Below, in pieces: positions 28,613 through 37,107 of a stretch of DNA of 64,000 nt. Made by a program: the position numbers and the translations under genes. The stretch's first letter is position 1. Each line of letters begins with the position of its first letter. The stretch comes from Pseudomonas sp. HOU2 (GTDB lineage: Bacteria; Pseudomonadota; Gammaproteobacteria; Pseudomonadales; Pseudomonadaceae). Under the pieces are notes generated by a model. It saw only the letters and a program-made list of their open reading frames with translations. It did no database searches and was not told where the DNA came from. The stretch covers positions 2,170,001 to 2,234,000 of the forward strand of contig NZ_CP160398.1 in the NCBI RefSeq assembly GCF_040729435.1, written 5' to 3'.

Positions 28613-29236
28613 TTAACCCGGGGTCAGACACTCCGGCCCATTGAGCTTCGGATCATTCACCAGATTCGCCAGCACCCGCTCGCGCAACGCGGCCGGCTCA
28701 CTGGCGAGCAAACCCTGCAGCACATGCAACGGCGTCGCAGGATCGAGCCAGGCCGCCTGCCCCGCCTCATCGAGAATCAACGGTCGGCGCTGACTGGCCG
28801 CCGGCTGCGTGATGACGGCGGTGCTCAGCCACACTTGCTCCTGCACCGGATACGCCTCCCAGATCGCCGCGAAAAACAGCGACGAACCCTCCCCCGGCGT
28901 CAACCAGTACGGACGCTTGCGCAGGTTGCCGCGCCATTCGTAGAAACCGTTGGCCGGCAGCAGGCAGCGGCGCAGGCGCAGCGCCTCGCGAAACATCGGC
29001 TGTTCGGCCACGGTTTCGGCCCGGGCATGCGCCGGGGTTCGCGACAGATCGGTCAGCCAAGGCGGCGTCAGGCCCCAGCGGGCGCGGGCCAGCGTGCGTT
29101 GGCCGTCGGCCTCGGCACGCAGCATCAACACCGAATCATTGGGGGAAATGTTCCACTGCGCCTGCTGATCGGCAGGAAATCCGGGCAGGGCCGCAAAATC
29201 GCGGTTCCAGCGAAACAGGGCATAACGTCCACACAT
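28613..29236 (-). CDS. SRAP-domain protein (YedK/HMCES family), divergent active site
   Basis: 207 residues beginning MCGRY, the SRAP hallmark whose Cys2 becomes the N-terminus and crosslinks abasic sites in single-stranded DNA. GFYEW (Glu100) and the Arg of ARAET (Arg72) are present. The Asn that normally precedes ARxET (Asn75 in E. coli YedK) is His70 here, and the usual His of HDRRP/HxRMP (His160 in YedK) aligns with Ser148 in SQRRP. It may therefore form a stable rather than reversible crosslink, or act differently. It is a monocistronic minus-strand gene. Confidence 0.9.
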   Translation of the reverse strand: MCGRYALFRWNRDFAALPGFPADQQAQWNISPNDSVLMLRAEADGQRTLARARWGLTPPWLTDLSRTPAHARAETVAEQPMFREALRLRRCLLPANGFYEWRGNLRKRPYWLTPGEGSSLFFAAIWEAYPVQEQVWLSTAVITQPAASQRRPLILDEAGQAAWLDPATPLHVLQGLLASEPAALRERVLANLVNDPKLNGPECLTPG

Positions 29237-29272
29237 GGGGCAACACGACTCAAAAGTAAAACGAACGTCAGC

Positions 29273-29533
29273 CTAACAGACCAGCGTGCCGGGGAAGCTC
29301 TCCGGTTCATCGCCGGGCAGCGGCAGGGCGGCATTGTACGCGGTGATCAGCTCGCGGGCGTACTCGGCCTGATCGTTATCGACCGACAGCCCGAGCAGGC
29401 CGAAAATCGGCAATTCACCGGTGCCGCCGAGCAGATCGCGGCCCACCAGATGCGCCTCGATGCCCTCGCTGGCGAGCATGCCCTTGAGCATCTCGCCTTC
29501 CATCAGGTTTTCCGGCTCGTAGATTCGCTGCAT
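29273..29533 (-). CDS. DUF2007 family small protein
   Basis: 86 residues matching the DUF2007 'putative signal transducing' family: the N-terminal MQRIYEPENLMEGEMLKGMLASEGIEAHLVG is characteristic. The biochemical role is unknown. It lies 9 bases downstream of a CPXCG-type small protein gene, with which it is probably cotranscribed. Confidence 0.85.
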   Translation of the reverse strand: MQRIYEPENLMEGEMLKGMLASEGIEAHLVGRDLLGGTGELPIFGLLGLSVDNDQAEYARELITAYNAALPLPGDEPESFPGTLVC

Positions 29534-29542
29534 GCGCGCCCC

Positions 29543-29725
29543 TCACTCGTTTTCGCTGAAGACTTCCAGAAACCAATCCTCGCCATGCACCTGCAAGACA
29601 AACGTGATCGGTCGACAACACACCTGACAGTCCTCGATGTAGGTCTGATCGCCTGCGGACAGGTCCACTGTCGTCTCGACCTCTTCACCACAATACGGAC
29701 ATTCATACAGTGCGCTTTCCAGCAT
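29543..29725 (-). CDS. CPXCG-motif cysteine-rich protein
   Basis: 60 residues with CPYCGEE near the N-terminus and CQVCCRP in the middle, a probable zinc ribbon. This family is annotated by its CPXCG motif only. It is the first gene of a pair with the DUF2007 protein and divergent from the acyltransferase gene. Confidence 0.85.
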   Translation of the reverse strand: MLESALYECPYCGEEVETTVDLSAGDQTYIEDCQVCCRPITFVLQVHGEDWFLEVFSENE

Positions 29726-29864
29726 CGCGGTCTCCCAGGTGACTTGTGCGTATAATCGCCGGTCTATTTGCAGGGCTATTTTTGTCTGGCTACCTTTTCA
29801 GACCGTGCCCCGCGGGTTTTCGATCAAAACCTTTACTTACCCTAGCCGTTTCCAACAAGAGAGC

Positions 29865-31031
29865 ATGATGGGCGAATTCGATGCCATCCGACCTTACGAC
29901 GACAGCGAAGTACCTGCGGTACTGGCAAGACTGCTCGGCGACAAGGCGTTTCTAGATATCCTCACCCACTTCCGCTTCCCGCGTTTTGCCGGTGCCTTCG
30001 GCTGGATGCTCAAACCACTTATAGCCCATCGGCTGCGTCGTGAGTTTGCCGACGTGACCTCCGTGGCCACTTTGCAGGACAAAGTCGAGTTCTACGTCGA
30101 CCACACCATCGAGCGCGCCACTGATGGCGTGACCTACACCGGTGTCGAGCAATTCAAGTCCGGCAGCGCCTACCTGTTCATCGCCAACCACCGCGACATC
30201 GTGATGGACCCGGCCTTCGTCAACTACGCGGTGTACCACGCCGGCCTGCCGACCCCGCGTATCGCGATTGGCGACAACCTGCTGCAAAAGCCGTTTGTCA
30301 GCGATCTGATGCGCCTGAACAAGAGCTTTATCGTGCACCGCTCGATCACCGGGCGCCGCGAGAAAATGGCCGCGTATCAGTTGCTGTCGGCGTACATCAA
30401 CCACTCGATCCGCAACGATTGCGCTTCGATCTGGATCGCTCAGGCCGAGGGCCGGGCCAAGGACGGCGACGACCGTACCGAGTCGGCAATCCTCAAGATG
30501 TTTCACATGAGCCGCAAGGACGAGCCGTTTGGCGAAGTCATTCAGTCGCTGAACCTGACGCCGGTGTCGATCAGCTACGAATACGACCCGTGCGACCAGG
30601 CCAAGGCCCGCGAGCTGTACATCCGCGCTACCACCGGCACTTACGCCAAGGCGCCGGGCGAGGATGACGTGAGCATCGCCAAGGGCATTACCGGCTACAA
30701 GGGCCGGGTGCACGTGAACTTCGCCGCGCCGATCAGCGAGCTGTTCGAAGACACCAAGCAATTGGCGGTCGAGATGGACAAGCAGATTCTCGGCGGATAT
30801 CGCCTGTTCCCGGTGCATTACCTGGCGTATGCGATGTGGGCCGATGCCGATCCGCAATTGAACGTGCCGAAGGCTGTCGAGCTGTTCCCGGCTGATGAAC
30901 TGGCCAAGGCACAAGAAGAATGGCAGCGCCGACTGGACGCCTGCCCGCAGGAGCACCGTCCGTATCTGGTGCTGCAATATGCGACGCCGGTGCGCAATCA
31001 GTACCGGGTGAAGGCTGGGTTGCCGTTGTAA
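29865..31031 (+). CDS. PlsC-like glycerophosphate/lysophospholipid acyltransferase family protein
   Basis: 388 residues from the first of two adjacent ATG codons (29865/29868), preceded by AAGAGAG. The acyltransferase HX4D motif appears as NHRDIVMD, followed by a lysine/arginine substrate region (VHRSITGRREK) and a glutamate motif (AEGRAKDGDD). It is likely a membrane-associated enzyme transferring acyl chains to a glycerophospholipid precursor or related acceptor. The upstream open frame to 29739 is not conserved in character and overlaps the divergent promoter. Confidence 0.85.
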   Translation: MMGEFDAIRPYDDSEVPAVLARLLGDKAFLDILTHFRFPRFAGAFGWMLKPLIAHRLRREFADVTSVATLQDKVEFYVDHTIERATDGVTYTGVEQFKSGSAYLFIANHRDIVMDPAFVNYAVYHAGLPTPRIAIGDNLLQKPFVSDLMRLNKSFIVHRSITGRREKMAAYQLLSAYINHSIRNDCASIWIAQAEGRAKDGDDRTESAILKMFHMSRKDEPFGEVIQSLNLTPVSISYEYDPCDQAKARELYIRATTGTYAKAPGEDDVSIAKGITGYKGRVHVNFAAPISELFEDTKQLAVEMDKQILGGYRLFPVHYLAYAMWADADPQLNVPKAVELFPADELAKAQEEWQRRLDACPQEHRPYLVLQYATPVRNQYRVKAGLPL

Positions 31032-31050
31032 AACCTTTTGGCAAATCACA

Positions 31051-31146
31051 CTGTGGCGAGGGAGCTTGCTCCCGCTGGGCTGCGCAGCGGCCCCAAGTTT
31101 TTGTGAGCGCTACGCACTCAGCGGGAGCAAGCTCCCTCGCCACAAA
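31051..31146. repeat. REP-type intergenic palindrome (GTGGCGAGGGAGCTTGCTCCC family)
   Basis: CTGTGGCGAGGGAGCTTGCTCCCGCT and its complement AGCGGGAGC...CTCGCCACA are separated by about 40 bases. The element lies between converging genes. Confidence 0.85.
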
Positions 31147-31160
31147 ATTGCGCATCAGAT

Positions 31161-31439
31161 TCAGAAGCGCGTGCTGATCCAGGAAACGATCAGGGCCAGC
31201 CCGAGGCAGGCAAAGCCGAAGCGGTAGAAAAAGCGGTTCATGCGCAACGTCGCCCAATCCAGAATCGGTTCGGCGTTGGGCTGGGCCTGGCGTTGAGCGG
31301 CGATGCTGGCCATGGCGCGTAGTTCACGACGGCGGGTCGCGTGCAGCAGCCAACTGCCCGGGAAGGCCAGGGCCAGCGCCAGCAGGTTGATCAATTTGGC
31401 GGGATGGGCAGTAAACAGCGTCATCAAGTGCAGCGACAT
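31161..31439 (-). CDS. Small hypothetical membrane protein
   Basis: 92 residues from ATG 31439, with GAGG eight bases upstream; a GTG three bases earlier would add one residue. Two hydrophobic segments (about 14-32 and 73-89) flank a basic, arginine-rich middle. I do not recognise a family. It is divergent from another short hypothetical gene. Confidence 0.65.
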   Translation of the reverse strand: MSLHLMTLFTAHPAKLINLLALALAFPGSWLLHATRRRELRAMASIAAQRQAQPNAEPILDWATLRMNRFFYRFGFACLGLALIVSWISTRF

Positions 31440-31558
31440 CACAGACCTCGGAACTGAATCGGTGTGGCAGACGCCCGATCGACGACTGCGGCGCGGATTC
31501 TACCGAAACACGCCTGCACTCCCCTACCCTTTACGACAAATAACCTGACAATCGACCG

Positions 31559-31840
31559 ATGGCTGTCCTGTGTCACGGCTTCGTCATTTACATCGGCCAC
31601 CATGCGCGCCTCGAAACACACATGGAACGCGACATGCTGCACGCCGAAAACCAGGACCGTCTGTACCTCATCACCCCGACCGACGAACAACAAAGCCTTG
31701 TCGGCAGCCTTGCCTTCAATGTGCAGGATCGCCACTGGCTGGTGTATTGCGCCCTCGGCGGGCATCAGCATGCGGATTTGCCGGAAACCGATCTGCTGAC
31801 GGGCGTAAGCGTGCTCGACTTCTACTCCCAAGCCGCCTGA
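31559..31840 (+). CDS. Hypothetical small protein, start uncertain
   Basis: An open frame of up to 93 residues. The stretch from MLHAENQDRLYLITP onward reads as a compact soluble domain, while the first 20 residues do not. The best ribosome-site spacing (GGAA before ATG 31634) favours a shorter protein of 68 residues. No family is recognised and expression is not certain. Confidence 0.5.
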   Translation: MAVLCHGFVIYIGHHARLETHMERDMLHAENQDRLYLITPTDEQQSLVGSLAFNVQDRHWLVYCALGGHQHADLPETDLLTGVSVLDFYSQAA

Positions 31841-31854
31841 CCCACATCGCCCCC

Positions 31855-31946
31855 CCCTGTAGGAGCTGCCGAAGGCTGCGATCTTTTGATCTTGTTTTTA
31901 AAAATCAAAGTCAAAAGATCGCAGCCTTCGGCAGCTCCTACAGGGG
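31855..31946. repeat. REP-type intergenic palindrome (GTAGGAGCTGCC/GCGATCTTTTGATC family)
   Basis: CCCTGTAGGAGCTGCCGAAGG and its complement flank a short AT-rich loop with the inner GATCTTTTGATC/GTCAAAAGATC pair. Confidence 0.87.
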
Positions 31947-31959
31947 AAACTGCAGACAT

Positions 31960-31996
31960 GAAAAAGCCCGGGCCATCACTGGCACCGGGCTTTTTC
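31960..31996 (-). terminator. Rho-independent terminator after the YajG lipoprotein gene
   Basis: AAAAAGCCCGG and CCGGGCTTTTT pair over 11 bp with a 13-base loop; usable in both directions. Confidence 0.88.
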
Positions 31997-32012
31997 ACGT
32001 CAGCCGCAAAGC

Positions 32013-32597
32013 TTACTCGGCGAGGATCTGACCCACGGTCGGGTCCTTGAACAGACGGGTCAGGGCATCGCTCAACACGTCGCTGACCAGTTTGGTATTG
32101 GTTTCCTGATTCGGCGCCATGCCGAAACGCTGGTCCAGCGAAGCACCGTAGCGGCCGCTGTAGCGACGGTTGCCGCTCTGCACGTCGGAACGGAAGGTCG
32201 CGCCGATGGTGGCTTCGGTCACGTACATGCCTTCTTTGGGCGACTGGTACTTCAGCTCGGTCAGGGTCACGGTCAGTTGCGGCGCGTTCATTGCGTTGCT
32301 GGTCGGGGTGAAGCCGAGCAGACGCACGGCGGCTTCAGCCTGAGCCTGCAGCTTGGGCAGGATCTGCTCGCGCTGCACGGTGATCGCGCTAGTTTCAGGG
32401 TACAGGCCGCCACGGGTGCCGAGGGTTGGCGACGGACGACCGTCCACCACGCGCACCACCACTTGCTGACCATGACCAACCGGCGCCAGCTGCGTGGTCA
32501 GCTTTGGTTCCGGGCTCAGTTGTTGCGGGCTGTGGGCGCAGCCAACCAGGGTCAAACTGGTCACAGTGATCAAACCGAACAACAGGCGTTGCAACAT
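32013..32597 (-). CDS. yajG: YajG family lipoprotein
   Basis: 194 residues from ATG 32597, chosen because GGAG precedes it and a lipoprotein signal follows directly (MLQRLLFGLITVTSLTLVGC, Cys20). The rest matches YajG-type outer-membrane lipoproteins (VVVRVVDGRP, LTVTLTELKY). The function is not established. It is closed by a terminator and stands alone. Confidence 0.88.
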   Translation of the reverse strand: MLQRLLFGLITVTSLTLVGCAHSPQQLSPEPKLTTQLAPVGHGQQVVVRVVDGRPSPTLGTRGGLYPETSAITVQREQILPKLQAQAEAAVRLLGFTPTSNAMNAPQLTVTLTELKYQSPKEGMYVTEATIGATFRSDVQSGNRRYSGRYGASLDQRFGMAPNQETNTKLVSDVLSDALTRLFKDPTVGQILAE

Positions 32598-32802
32598 GCT
32601 CTTTTCTCCAGAATCAGGCACAGACAGGCCGGCAGTATAGCGGTGGGCCACTGCGGGTCACCAGCACTCGACAGTGAATACTCCAATGTCTGACAAACCC
32701 GTGGGAACACGGTTCCTGTCACAGATTATTCACCGCCCATACACCTTGGCGTCACGGCCTCTTGCCAAGCTTCAAACCAGCCCTCCAACAAGGTATTCGG
32801 CC

Positions 32803-33036
32803 ATGCGATATCTGATCTCGTTGTTCGCTCCACGCCCGCTGCATCGCAGCTTTGCCCTGCTCGATCGCCATGGTCATTGCCAGGCATTCAAGCAGTGCAG
32901 CCTGCAACCGATGGGCGACGGCTGGGTGGAAATCGAAGAAATCCGCCTCAACTGGTTGCACCAGCCATTGCCCGCCAGCGCCCGCGTCATACCGTCGCAG
33001 CCCCGTGCACGGGTGCAGGCGATGTTGAGCATCTGA
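32803..33036 (+). CDS. Hypothetical 77-residue protein
   Basis: It starts at ATG 32803 with AAGG upstream. It reads MRYLISLFAPRPLHRSFALLD and includes MGDGWVEIEEIRLNWLHQPLP. The aromatic and basic composition looks protein-like and codon use resembles its neighbours. No family is recognised. It lies alone before the long mqo leader. Confidence 0.65.
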   Translation: MRYLISLFAPRPLHRSFALLDRHGHCQAFKQCSLQPMGDGWVEIEEIRLNWLHQPLPASARVIPSQPRARVQAMLSI

Positions 33037-33742
33037 CCGGATGCCTAATAAAAGTCATTAAACTCGACCAACTGCCCGCATTTCTTCGATACAATCTCCC
33101 CCCGATTATAAGGACGTCTCCTGATCGGGCCTCGCAACACCGTCAATGCCCAGGCATTGGCACTCCAAATCGCCCACAGAGAGCCGCCCACACAGATCGA
33201 GTGAAGCTGGCGCGCTTGCCTGTTCTTGCGGCAAAAACCCGCTTTTCGCGAATCTGCAGAGCTGTCATGCGCTCGGCCACCGCGTTGTTTTGCCCTTGCG
33301 GGCACGGTGCCAGGCCTGGACAGCCCTTTTTGAGGTTCACGTCTTCAAAAGAGCGTGAAAAAAACGGGTTTTCACAACTTCACAAGAGTGTGGCGAGCAA
33401 ATGAATAGTTTTGCGTCTGAACATGCACCATTAGCGTCTGAAACAGCCCAACGACACAGGACCGGGGATACCTCGAACATCGGAGCCTGAAGCCTGTCCG
33501 CTACGGATTTGGTTGCACAAAACGGATGTCTCGACCATAAGTCGAATTGCCAGCCGCGTGCTGAAATGAGTTCATTGAGCTCCTGAAGCCAGGCCGCATG
33601 CATCCGTCGAAGTTGCGAAAAATTGCGAAGATTCGGACATGGCGAACCTGACCACGGGTATCCGGGGCGCAACTGACCTGCCCCGTCACTCCCTGGCAGC
33701 CATGCCGACAATTTGGTGCTGCAGATTTTGGAGACGCGTTAA
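33037..33742. other. 706-bp non-coding stretch upstream of mqo
   Basis: I see no convincing gene on either strand. Visible structure: a hairpin GTGAAAA/TTTTCAC (33355-33375) and the direct repeat GCGTCTGAA at 33413 and 33434, exactly 21 bases apart. It probably contains the mqo promoter and a long 5' leader, possibly a small RNA. Confidence 0.5.
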
Positions 33743-35251
33743 ATGGCGCATAACGAAGCAGTCGACGTAGTTCTGGTTGGGGCCGGCATCATGAGTGCCA
33801 CCCTGGCGGTACTGCTCAAAGAGCTCGACCCGGCGATCAAGCTGGAAGTCGTCGAGTTGATGGATTCCGGTGCGGCGGAGAGTTCCAACCCGTGGAACAA
33901 CGCCGGCACCGGCCACGCCGGCCTGTGCGAGCTGAACTACACCCCGCAGGCGGCCGACGGCAGCGTCGACATCAAGAAAGCCGTGCACATCAACACCCAG
34001 TTCGAAGTGTCCAAGCAGTTCTGGTCGTACCTGACCAAGAAAGGCACCTTCGGCTCGTGCAAGTCCTTCATCAGCCCGGTGCCGCACCTGAGTTTCGTGC
34101 AGGGTGACAAAGGCGTGTCGTTCCTCAAGGAACGCTTCAACGTGCTGCACAAGCACCACGCCTTCGCCGATATGGAATACACCGAAGACAAGGCCAAAAT
34201 GGCCGAGTGGATGCCGCTGATGATGCCGGGCCGCTCGCCGGACGAAGTCCTGGCTGCCACCCGCGTGATGAACGGCACCGACGTCAACTTCGGCGCGTTG
34301 ACCAATCAGTTGCTCAAGCACCTGACCAGCGCTCCGGACACCCAGGTCAAATACTGCAAGCGCGTCACCGGCCTCAAGCGTAACGGCAACGGCTGGACCG
34401 TCAGCATCAAGGACGTCAACAGCGGCAACAGCCGCGAAGTCGACGCCAAATTCGTCTTCCTCGGCGCCGGTGGCGCAGCCCTGCCGTTGCTGCAGGCTTC
34501 GGGCATCGAAGAAAGCAAAGGTTTCGGCGGCTTCCCGATCAGCGGCCAGTGGTTGCGTTGCGACAACCCCGAAGTGGTCAAGCAGCACCAGGCCAAGGTC
34601 TACAGCCAGGCCGCCGTGGGTTCGCCACCGATGTCCGTGCCGCACCTGGACACCCGTGTAGTCGACGGCAAGAAATCCCTGCTGTTCGGGCCATACGCTG
34701 GCTTCACCACCAAGTTCCTCAAGCACGGTTCCTTCATGGACCTGCCGATGTCGGTTCGCGCCGGCAACATCGGGCCGATGCTGGCGGTGGCGAAAAACAA
34801 CATGGACCTGACCAAGTACCTGGTCAGCGAAGTGATGCAATCGATGGAGCAGCGCCTGGATTCCCTGCGCCGCTTCTACCCGCAGGCGAAAGCCGAAGAC
34901 TGGCGCCTGGAAGTGGCCGGCCAACGGGTACAGATCATCAAGAAAGACCCGAAAAAGGGCGGCATCCTGCAATTCGGTACCGAACTGGTCGCGGCGAAAG
35001 ACGGTTCCCTCGCCGCCCTGCTCGGCGCTTCGCCAGGTGCTTCGGTGACCGTTTCGATCATGCTCGAGCTGATCGAGAAATGCTTCCCGGCCAAGGCCAA
35101 GGGTGAGTGGGCAGCCAAACTGGCGGAGATCTTCCCGGCCCGCGAGAAAGTCCTGGAAACCGATGCTGCGCTGTATCGCAAGATCAACACGCAGAACAAC
35201 ATCGCTCTGGAACTGGTTGAAGAAAGCAGCGAGACCCCAAGCTTCGCTTGA
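33743..35251 (+). CDS. mqo: Malate:quinone oxidoreductase
   Basis: 502 residues. The FAD-binding N-terminus is [20 protein letters not shown] and the substrate/FAD region is [18 protein letters not shown], both typical of Mqo. The membrane-peripheral enzyme oxidises malate to oxaloacetate and passes electrons to quinone, replacing malate dehydrogenase in the pseudomonad TCA cycle. GGAG lies upstream of the ATG and a strong terminator follows. Confidence 0.96.
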   Translation: MAHNEAVDVVLVGAGIMSATLAVLLKELDPAIKLEVVELMDSGAAESSNPWNNAGTGHAGLCELNYTPQAADGSVDIKKAVHINTQFEVSKQFWSYLTKKGTFGSCKSFISPVPHLSFVQGDKGVSFLKERFNVLHKHHAFADMEYTEDKAKMAEWMPLMMPGRSPDEVLAATRVMNGTDVNFGALTNQLLKHLTSAPDTQVKYCKRVTGLKRNGNGWTVSIKDVNSGNSREVDAKFVFLGAGGAALPLLQASGIEESKGFGGFPISGQWLRCDNPEVVKQHQAKVYSQAAVGSPPMSVPHLDTRVVDGKKSLLFGPYAGFTTKFLKHGSFMDLPMSVRAGNIGPMLAVAKNNMDLTKYLVSEVMQSMEQRLDSLRRFYPQAKAEDWRLEVAGQRVQIIKKDPKKGGILQFGTELVAAKDGSLAALLGASPGASVTVSIMLELIEKCFPAKAKGEWAAKLAEIFPAREKVLETDAALYRKINTQNNIALELVEESSETPSFA

Positions 35252-35260
35252 CCTTGCAGC

Positions 35261-35305
35261 ATAAAAAAACGCCCCGTACTCAGTGAGTGCGGGGCGTTTT
35301 TTTAT
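35261..35305 (+). terminator. Rho-independent terminator after mqo
   Basis: CGCCCCG/CGGGGCG extended by ACT/AGT forms a stem with an A-run before and seven T after it. Confidence 0.93.
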
Positions 35306-35329
35306 GGCCGAAATTTGAAACACTGACCT

Positions 35330-35426
35330 CTGTGGCGAGGGAGCTTGCTCCCGCTTGAGTGCGCAGCGCTCACAAGAGTTTGGGGCCGCTGCGCAGCCCG
35401 GCGGGAGCAAGCTCCCTCGCCACAGG
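35330..35426. repeat. REP-type intergenic palindrome (GTGGCGAGGGAGCTTGCTCCC family)
   Basis: CTGTGGCGAGGGAGCTTGCTC and its complement ending CTCGCCACAG, with an internal GTGCGCAGC/GCTGCGCAG pair. Confidence 0.87.
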
Positions 35427-35433
35427 GACGGTG

Positions 35434-35721
35434 TCAGGCGCGGGCCTTGTCGATCAACTCAATGTATTCCGGGGCATTACGCTGATCCTTGATCAGATCA
35501 ACAAACGTCTGACCGTGCTCATCCTTGCCATCCACGTCATAACCGGCGGCCACGAAGAACGTCAGGAAGCGCTCGAAATCGTCGATGCGCAGGCCACGGT
35601 AGGCCTTGACCAGTTTGTGCAGCGACGGCGAAGTGGCGTCGACCGGCTCAAAATCGAGGAACAGCTTGATCTGCTCATCGCCGATCTCGTCACCAATCAC
35701 CTGTTTCTTATCTTTACGCAT
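35434..35721 (-). CDS. PA4642-like small acidic protein
   Basis: 95 residues, soluble, starting MRKDKKQVIGDEIGDEQIKLFLDF, with the segment GLRIDDFERFLTFFVAAGYD. Its place beside mqo matches P. aeruginosa PA4642 as I recall it. The pattern DGKDEHGQTFVDLIKDQRNAPEYIELI resembles an ankyrin-like helix pair. Function unknown. It is probably cotranscribed with or near the next minus-strand gene. Confidence 0.8.
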   Translation of the reverse strand: MRKDKKQVIGDEIGDEQIKLFLDFEPVDATSPSLHKLVKAYRGLRIDDFERFLTFFVAAGYDVDGKDEHGQTFVDLIKDQRNAPEYIELIDKARA

Positions 35722-35784
35722 TGCCGACTCCAGCTCGCAGACATTACACGGGGCGGGCAGTTTACCCCTGCCCTGCCACCCGGC

Positions 35785-36264
35785 TCAACGCGAACGAACG
35801 GCCCCGGTGTGCAGATCGGCCCAGATGTGGCCGTTGGCATAACTGAGGAACTGTACATACACGGTGTCGTTGCGCAGCAGATCGATCACCACCCGGTACT
35901 GGGCCAGCGGGTAGAACAGGGTCAGGGTTTTGCTCTTGTCGTCATAAACCGGTTTTTTCAGGCTTTTGCTTTCGCCATCGAAATTGACCAGCACCTGGGC
36001 GATGGTTGCGCCCTTGTTCAGCGACTTGCCCTTGAGGCGGATCATCAGCGGCGATGTGACCGGAATCGGCTGCTGGTTGGACTGGCGTTGCGCACCGACC
36101 ACCACCGAATAATCGGTGACTTGCAGCAGTTGCTGCTGTTCGGGTTCGGCATCGCGCAGGGTCAGGTCGTCCGGCGGCAGGAATTGGCTGTGCATCGGCG
36201 CGGCAAAAAGCGGCAGGCTGAAGGTCAGCAACAACGCGGCGATACTGCGGATCAAGAGGCGCAT
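35785..36264 (-). CDS. Hypothetical secreted protein
   Basis: 159 residues with a clear signal peptide (MRLLIRS, hydrophobic core, cleavage near LFAAPM). The mature part is basic and strand-rich with no family I recognise. Its position between the PA4642-like gene and hpt matches a conserved hypothetical gene in other pseudomonads. Confidence 0.8.
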   Translation of the reverse strand: MRLLIRSIAALLLTFSLPLFAAPMHSQFLPPDDLTLRDAEPEQQQLLQVTDYSVVVGAQRQSNQQPIPVTSPLMIRLKGKSLNKGATIAQVLVNFDGESKSLKKPVYDDKSKTLTLFYPLAQYRVVIDLLRNDTVYVQFLSYANGHIWADLHTGAVRSR

Positions 36265-36310
36265 GACAGGCTCCGGAGGGCGGGGCCGAGCACTTTAGCA
36301 GTCTTTTAAA

Positions 36311-36388
36311 AGCAAAAGATCGCAGCGTTCCGCAGCTCCTACACGGAATTTGTAGGAGCTGCGGAACGCTGCGATCTTTTGATCTTGC
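36311..36388. repeat. REP-type intergenic palindrome (GTAGGAGCTGC/GCGATCTTTTGATC family)
   Basis: Near-perfect arms AGCAAAAGATCGCAGCGTTC and its complement lie around a 7-base loop, directly abutting the hpt stop codon, where it may act as terminator. Confidence 0.87.
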
Positions 36389-36946
36389 TTACATGCCTTT
36401 AACGGCAAAGATCCCGTTGGCGTTGCGCCAGTAACCTTTGTAGTCCATGCCGTAACCGAAGATGTAGCGGTCAATGCATGGCAGGCCGACGAAGTCTGCC
36501 TTCAGGTCTGGCCGCGCCTTGCGGTCGTGATCCTTGTCGATCAGCACGGCGGTGTGCACTTTGCGCGCGCCGGCGTGTTTGCAGAAGTCGATGATCGCGC
36601 CCAGGGTGTGACCTTCGTCGAGGATGTCGTCGATGATCAGCACGTCGCGGTCGATGAACGAGACTTCCGGCTTGGCTTTCCAGAACAGGTCGCCGCCGCT
36701 GGTTTCGTTGCGATAACGGGTCGCGTGCAAGTAGGACGCTTCCAGCGGGAATTGCAGGTGAGTCAGCAGTTTTCCGGAGAAGATCAGCCCGCCGTTCATC
36801 ACGCAGAACACCACCGGGTTGCTGTCGGCCAGTTGTTCGTTGATTTGTGCACCGACGCGGGCGATGGCGGCCTCGACTTCAGATTCGGTGTACAGGCAGT
36901 CAGCCTCTCGCATGATTTGACGGATATGCTCGAGATCAGCGGACAT
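36389..36946 (-). CDS. hpt: Hypoxanthine-guanine phosphoribosyltransferase
   Basis: 185 residues from ATG 36946 (MSADLEHIRQIM), preceded by GGAGAG. An upstream in-frame ATG at 37012 gives no family similarity. The PRPP loop VLIIDDILDEGHT and the purine-side segment FVGLPCIDRYIFGYGMD are present. It salvages hypoxanthine or guanine with PRPP to IMP or GMP. It is divergent from upp. Confidence 0.93.
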   Translation of the reverse strand: MSADLEHIRQIMREADCLYTESEVEAAIARVGAQINEQLADSNPVVFCVMNGGLIFSGKLLTHLQFPLEASYLHATRYRNETSGGDLFWKAKPEVSFIDRDVLIIDDILDEGHTLGAIIDFCKHAGARKVHTAVLIDKDHDRKARPDLKADFVGLPCIDRYIFGYGMDYKGYWRNANGIFAVKGM

Positions 36947-37035
36947 GGCGCTCTCCAGGGGGATGTTTTCGGAAAAGCGGGCAAAGGTACGCATCCCGTG
37001 AGGCCGAATCAAGCCTTAATGGACTAACGTACTCA

Positions 37036-37051
37036 ATGTCCTATAGGACAT
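37036..37051. promoter_or_regulatory. 16-bp perfect palindrome in the hpt-upp divergent region
   Basis: ATGTCCTATAGGACAT is a perfect inverted repeat midway between the two start codons. A second 12-bp palindrome, TAGATTAATCTA, follows at 37062-37073. They are candidate operators for a dimeric regulator of purine/pyrimidine salvage. Confidence 0.5.
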
Positions 37052-37107
37052 CACCCTCGGATAGATTAATCTAGGCCGGTTTTTTTGCCCGCCGCCGGAG
37101 TTTTTCC

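Noticed and set aside
33337..33711. 124-codon minus-strand frame in the mqo leader
   Set aside because: Composition is atypical, no ribosome site is seen, and nothing resembles a known family.
33686..35410. 574-codon open frame antisense to mqo
   Set aside because: It is a shadow of a strongly conserved gene and has no protein-family features.
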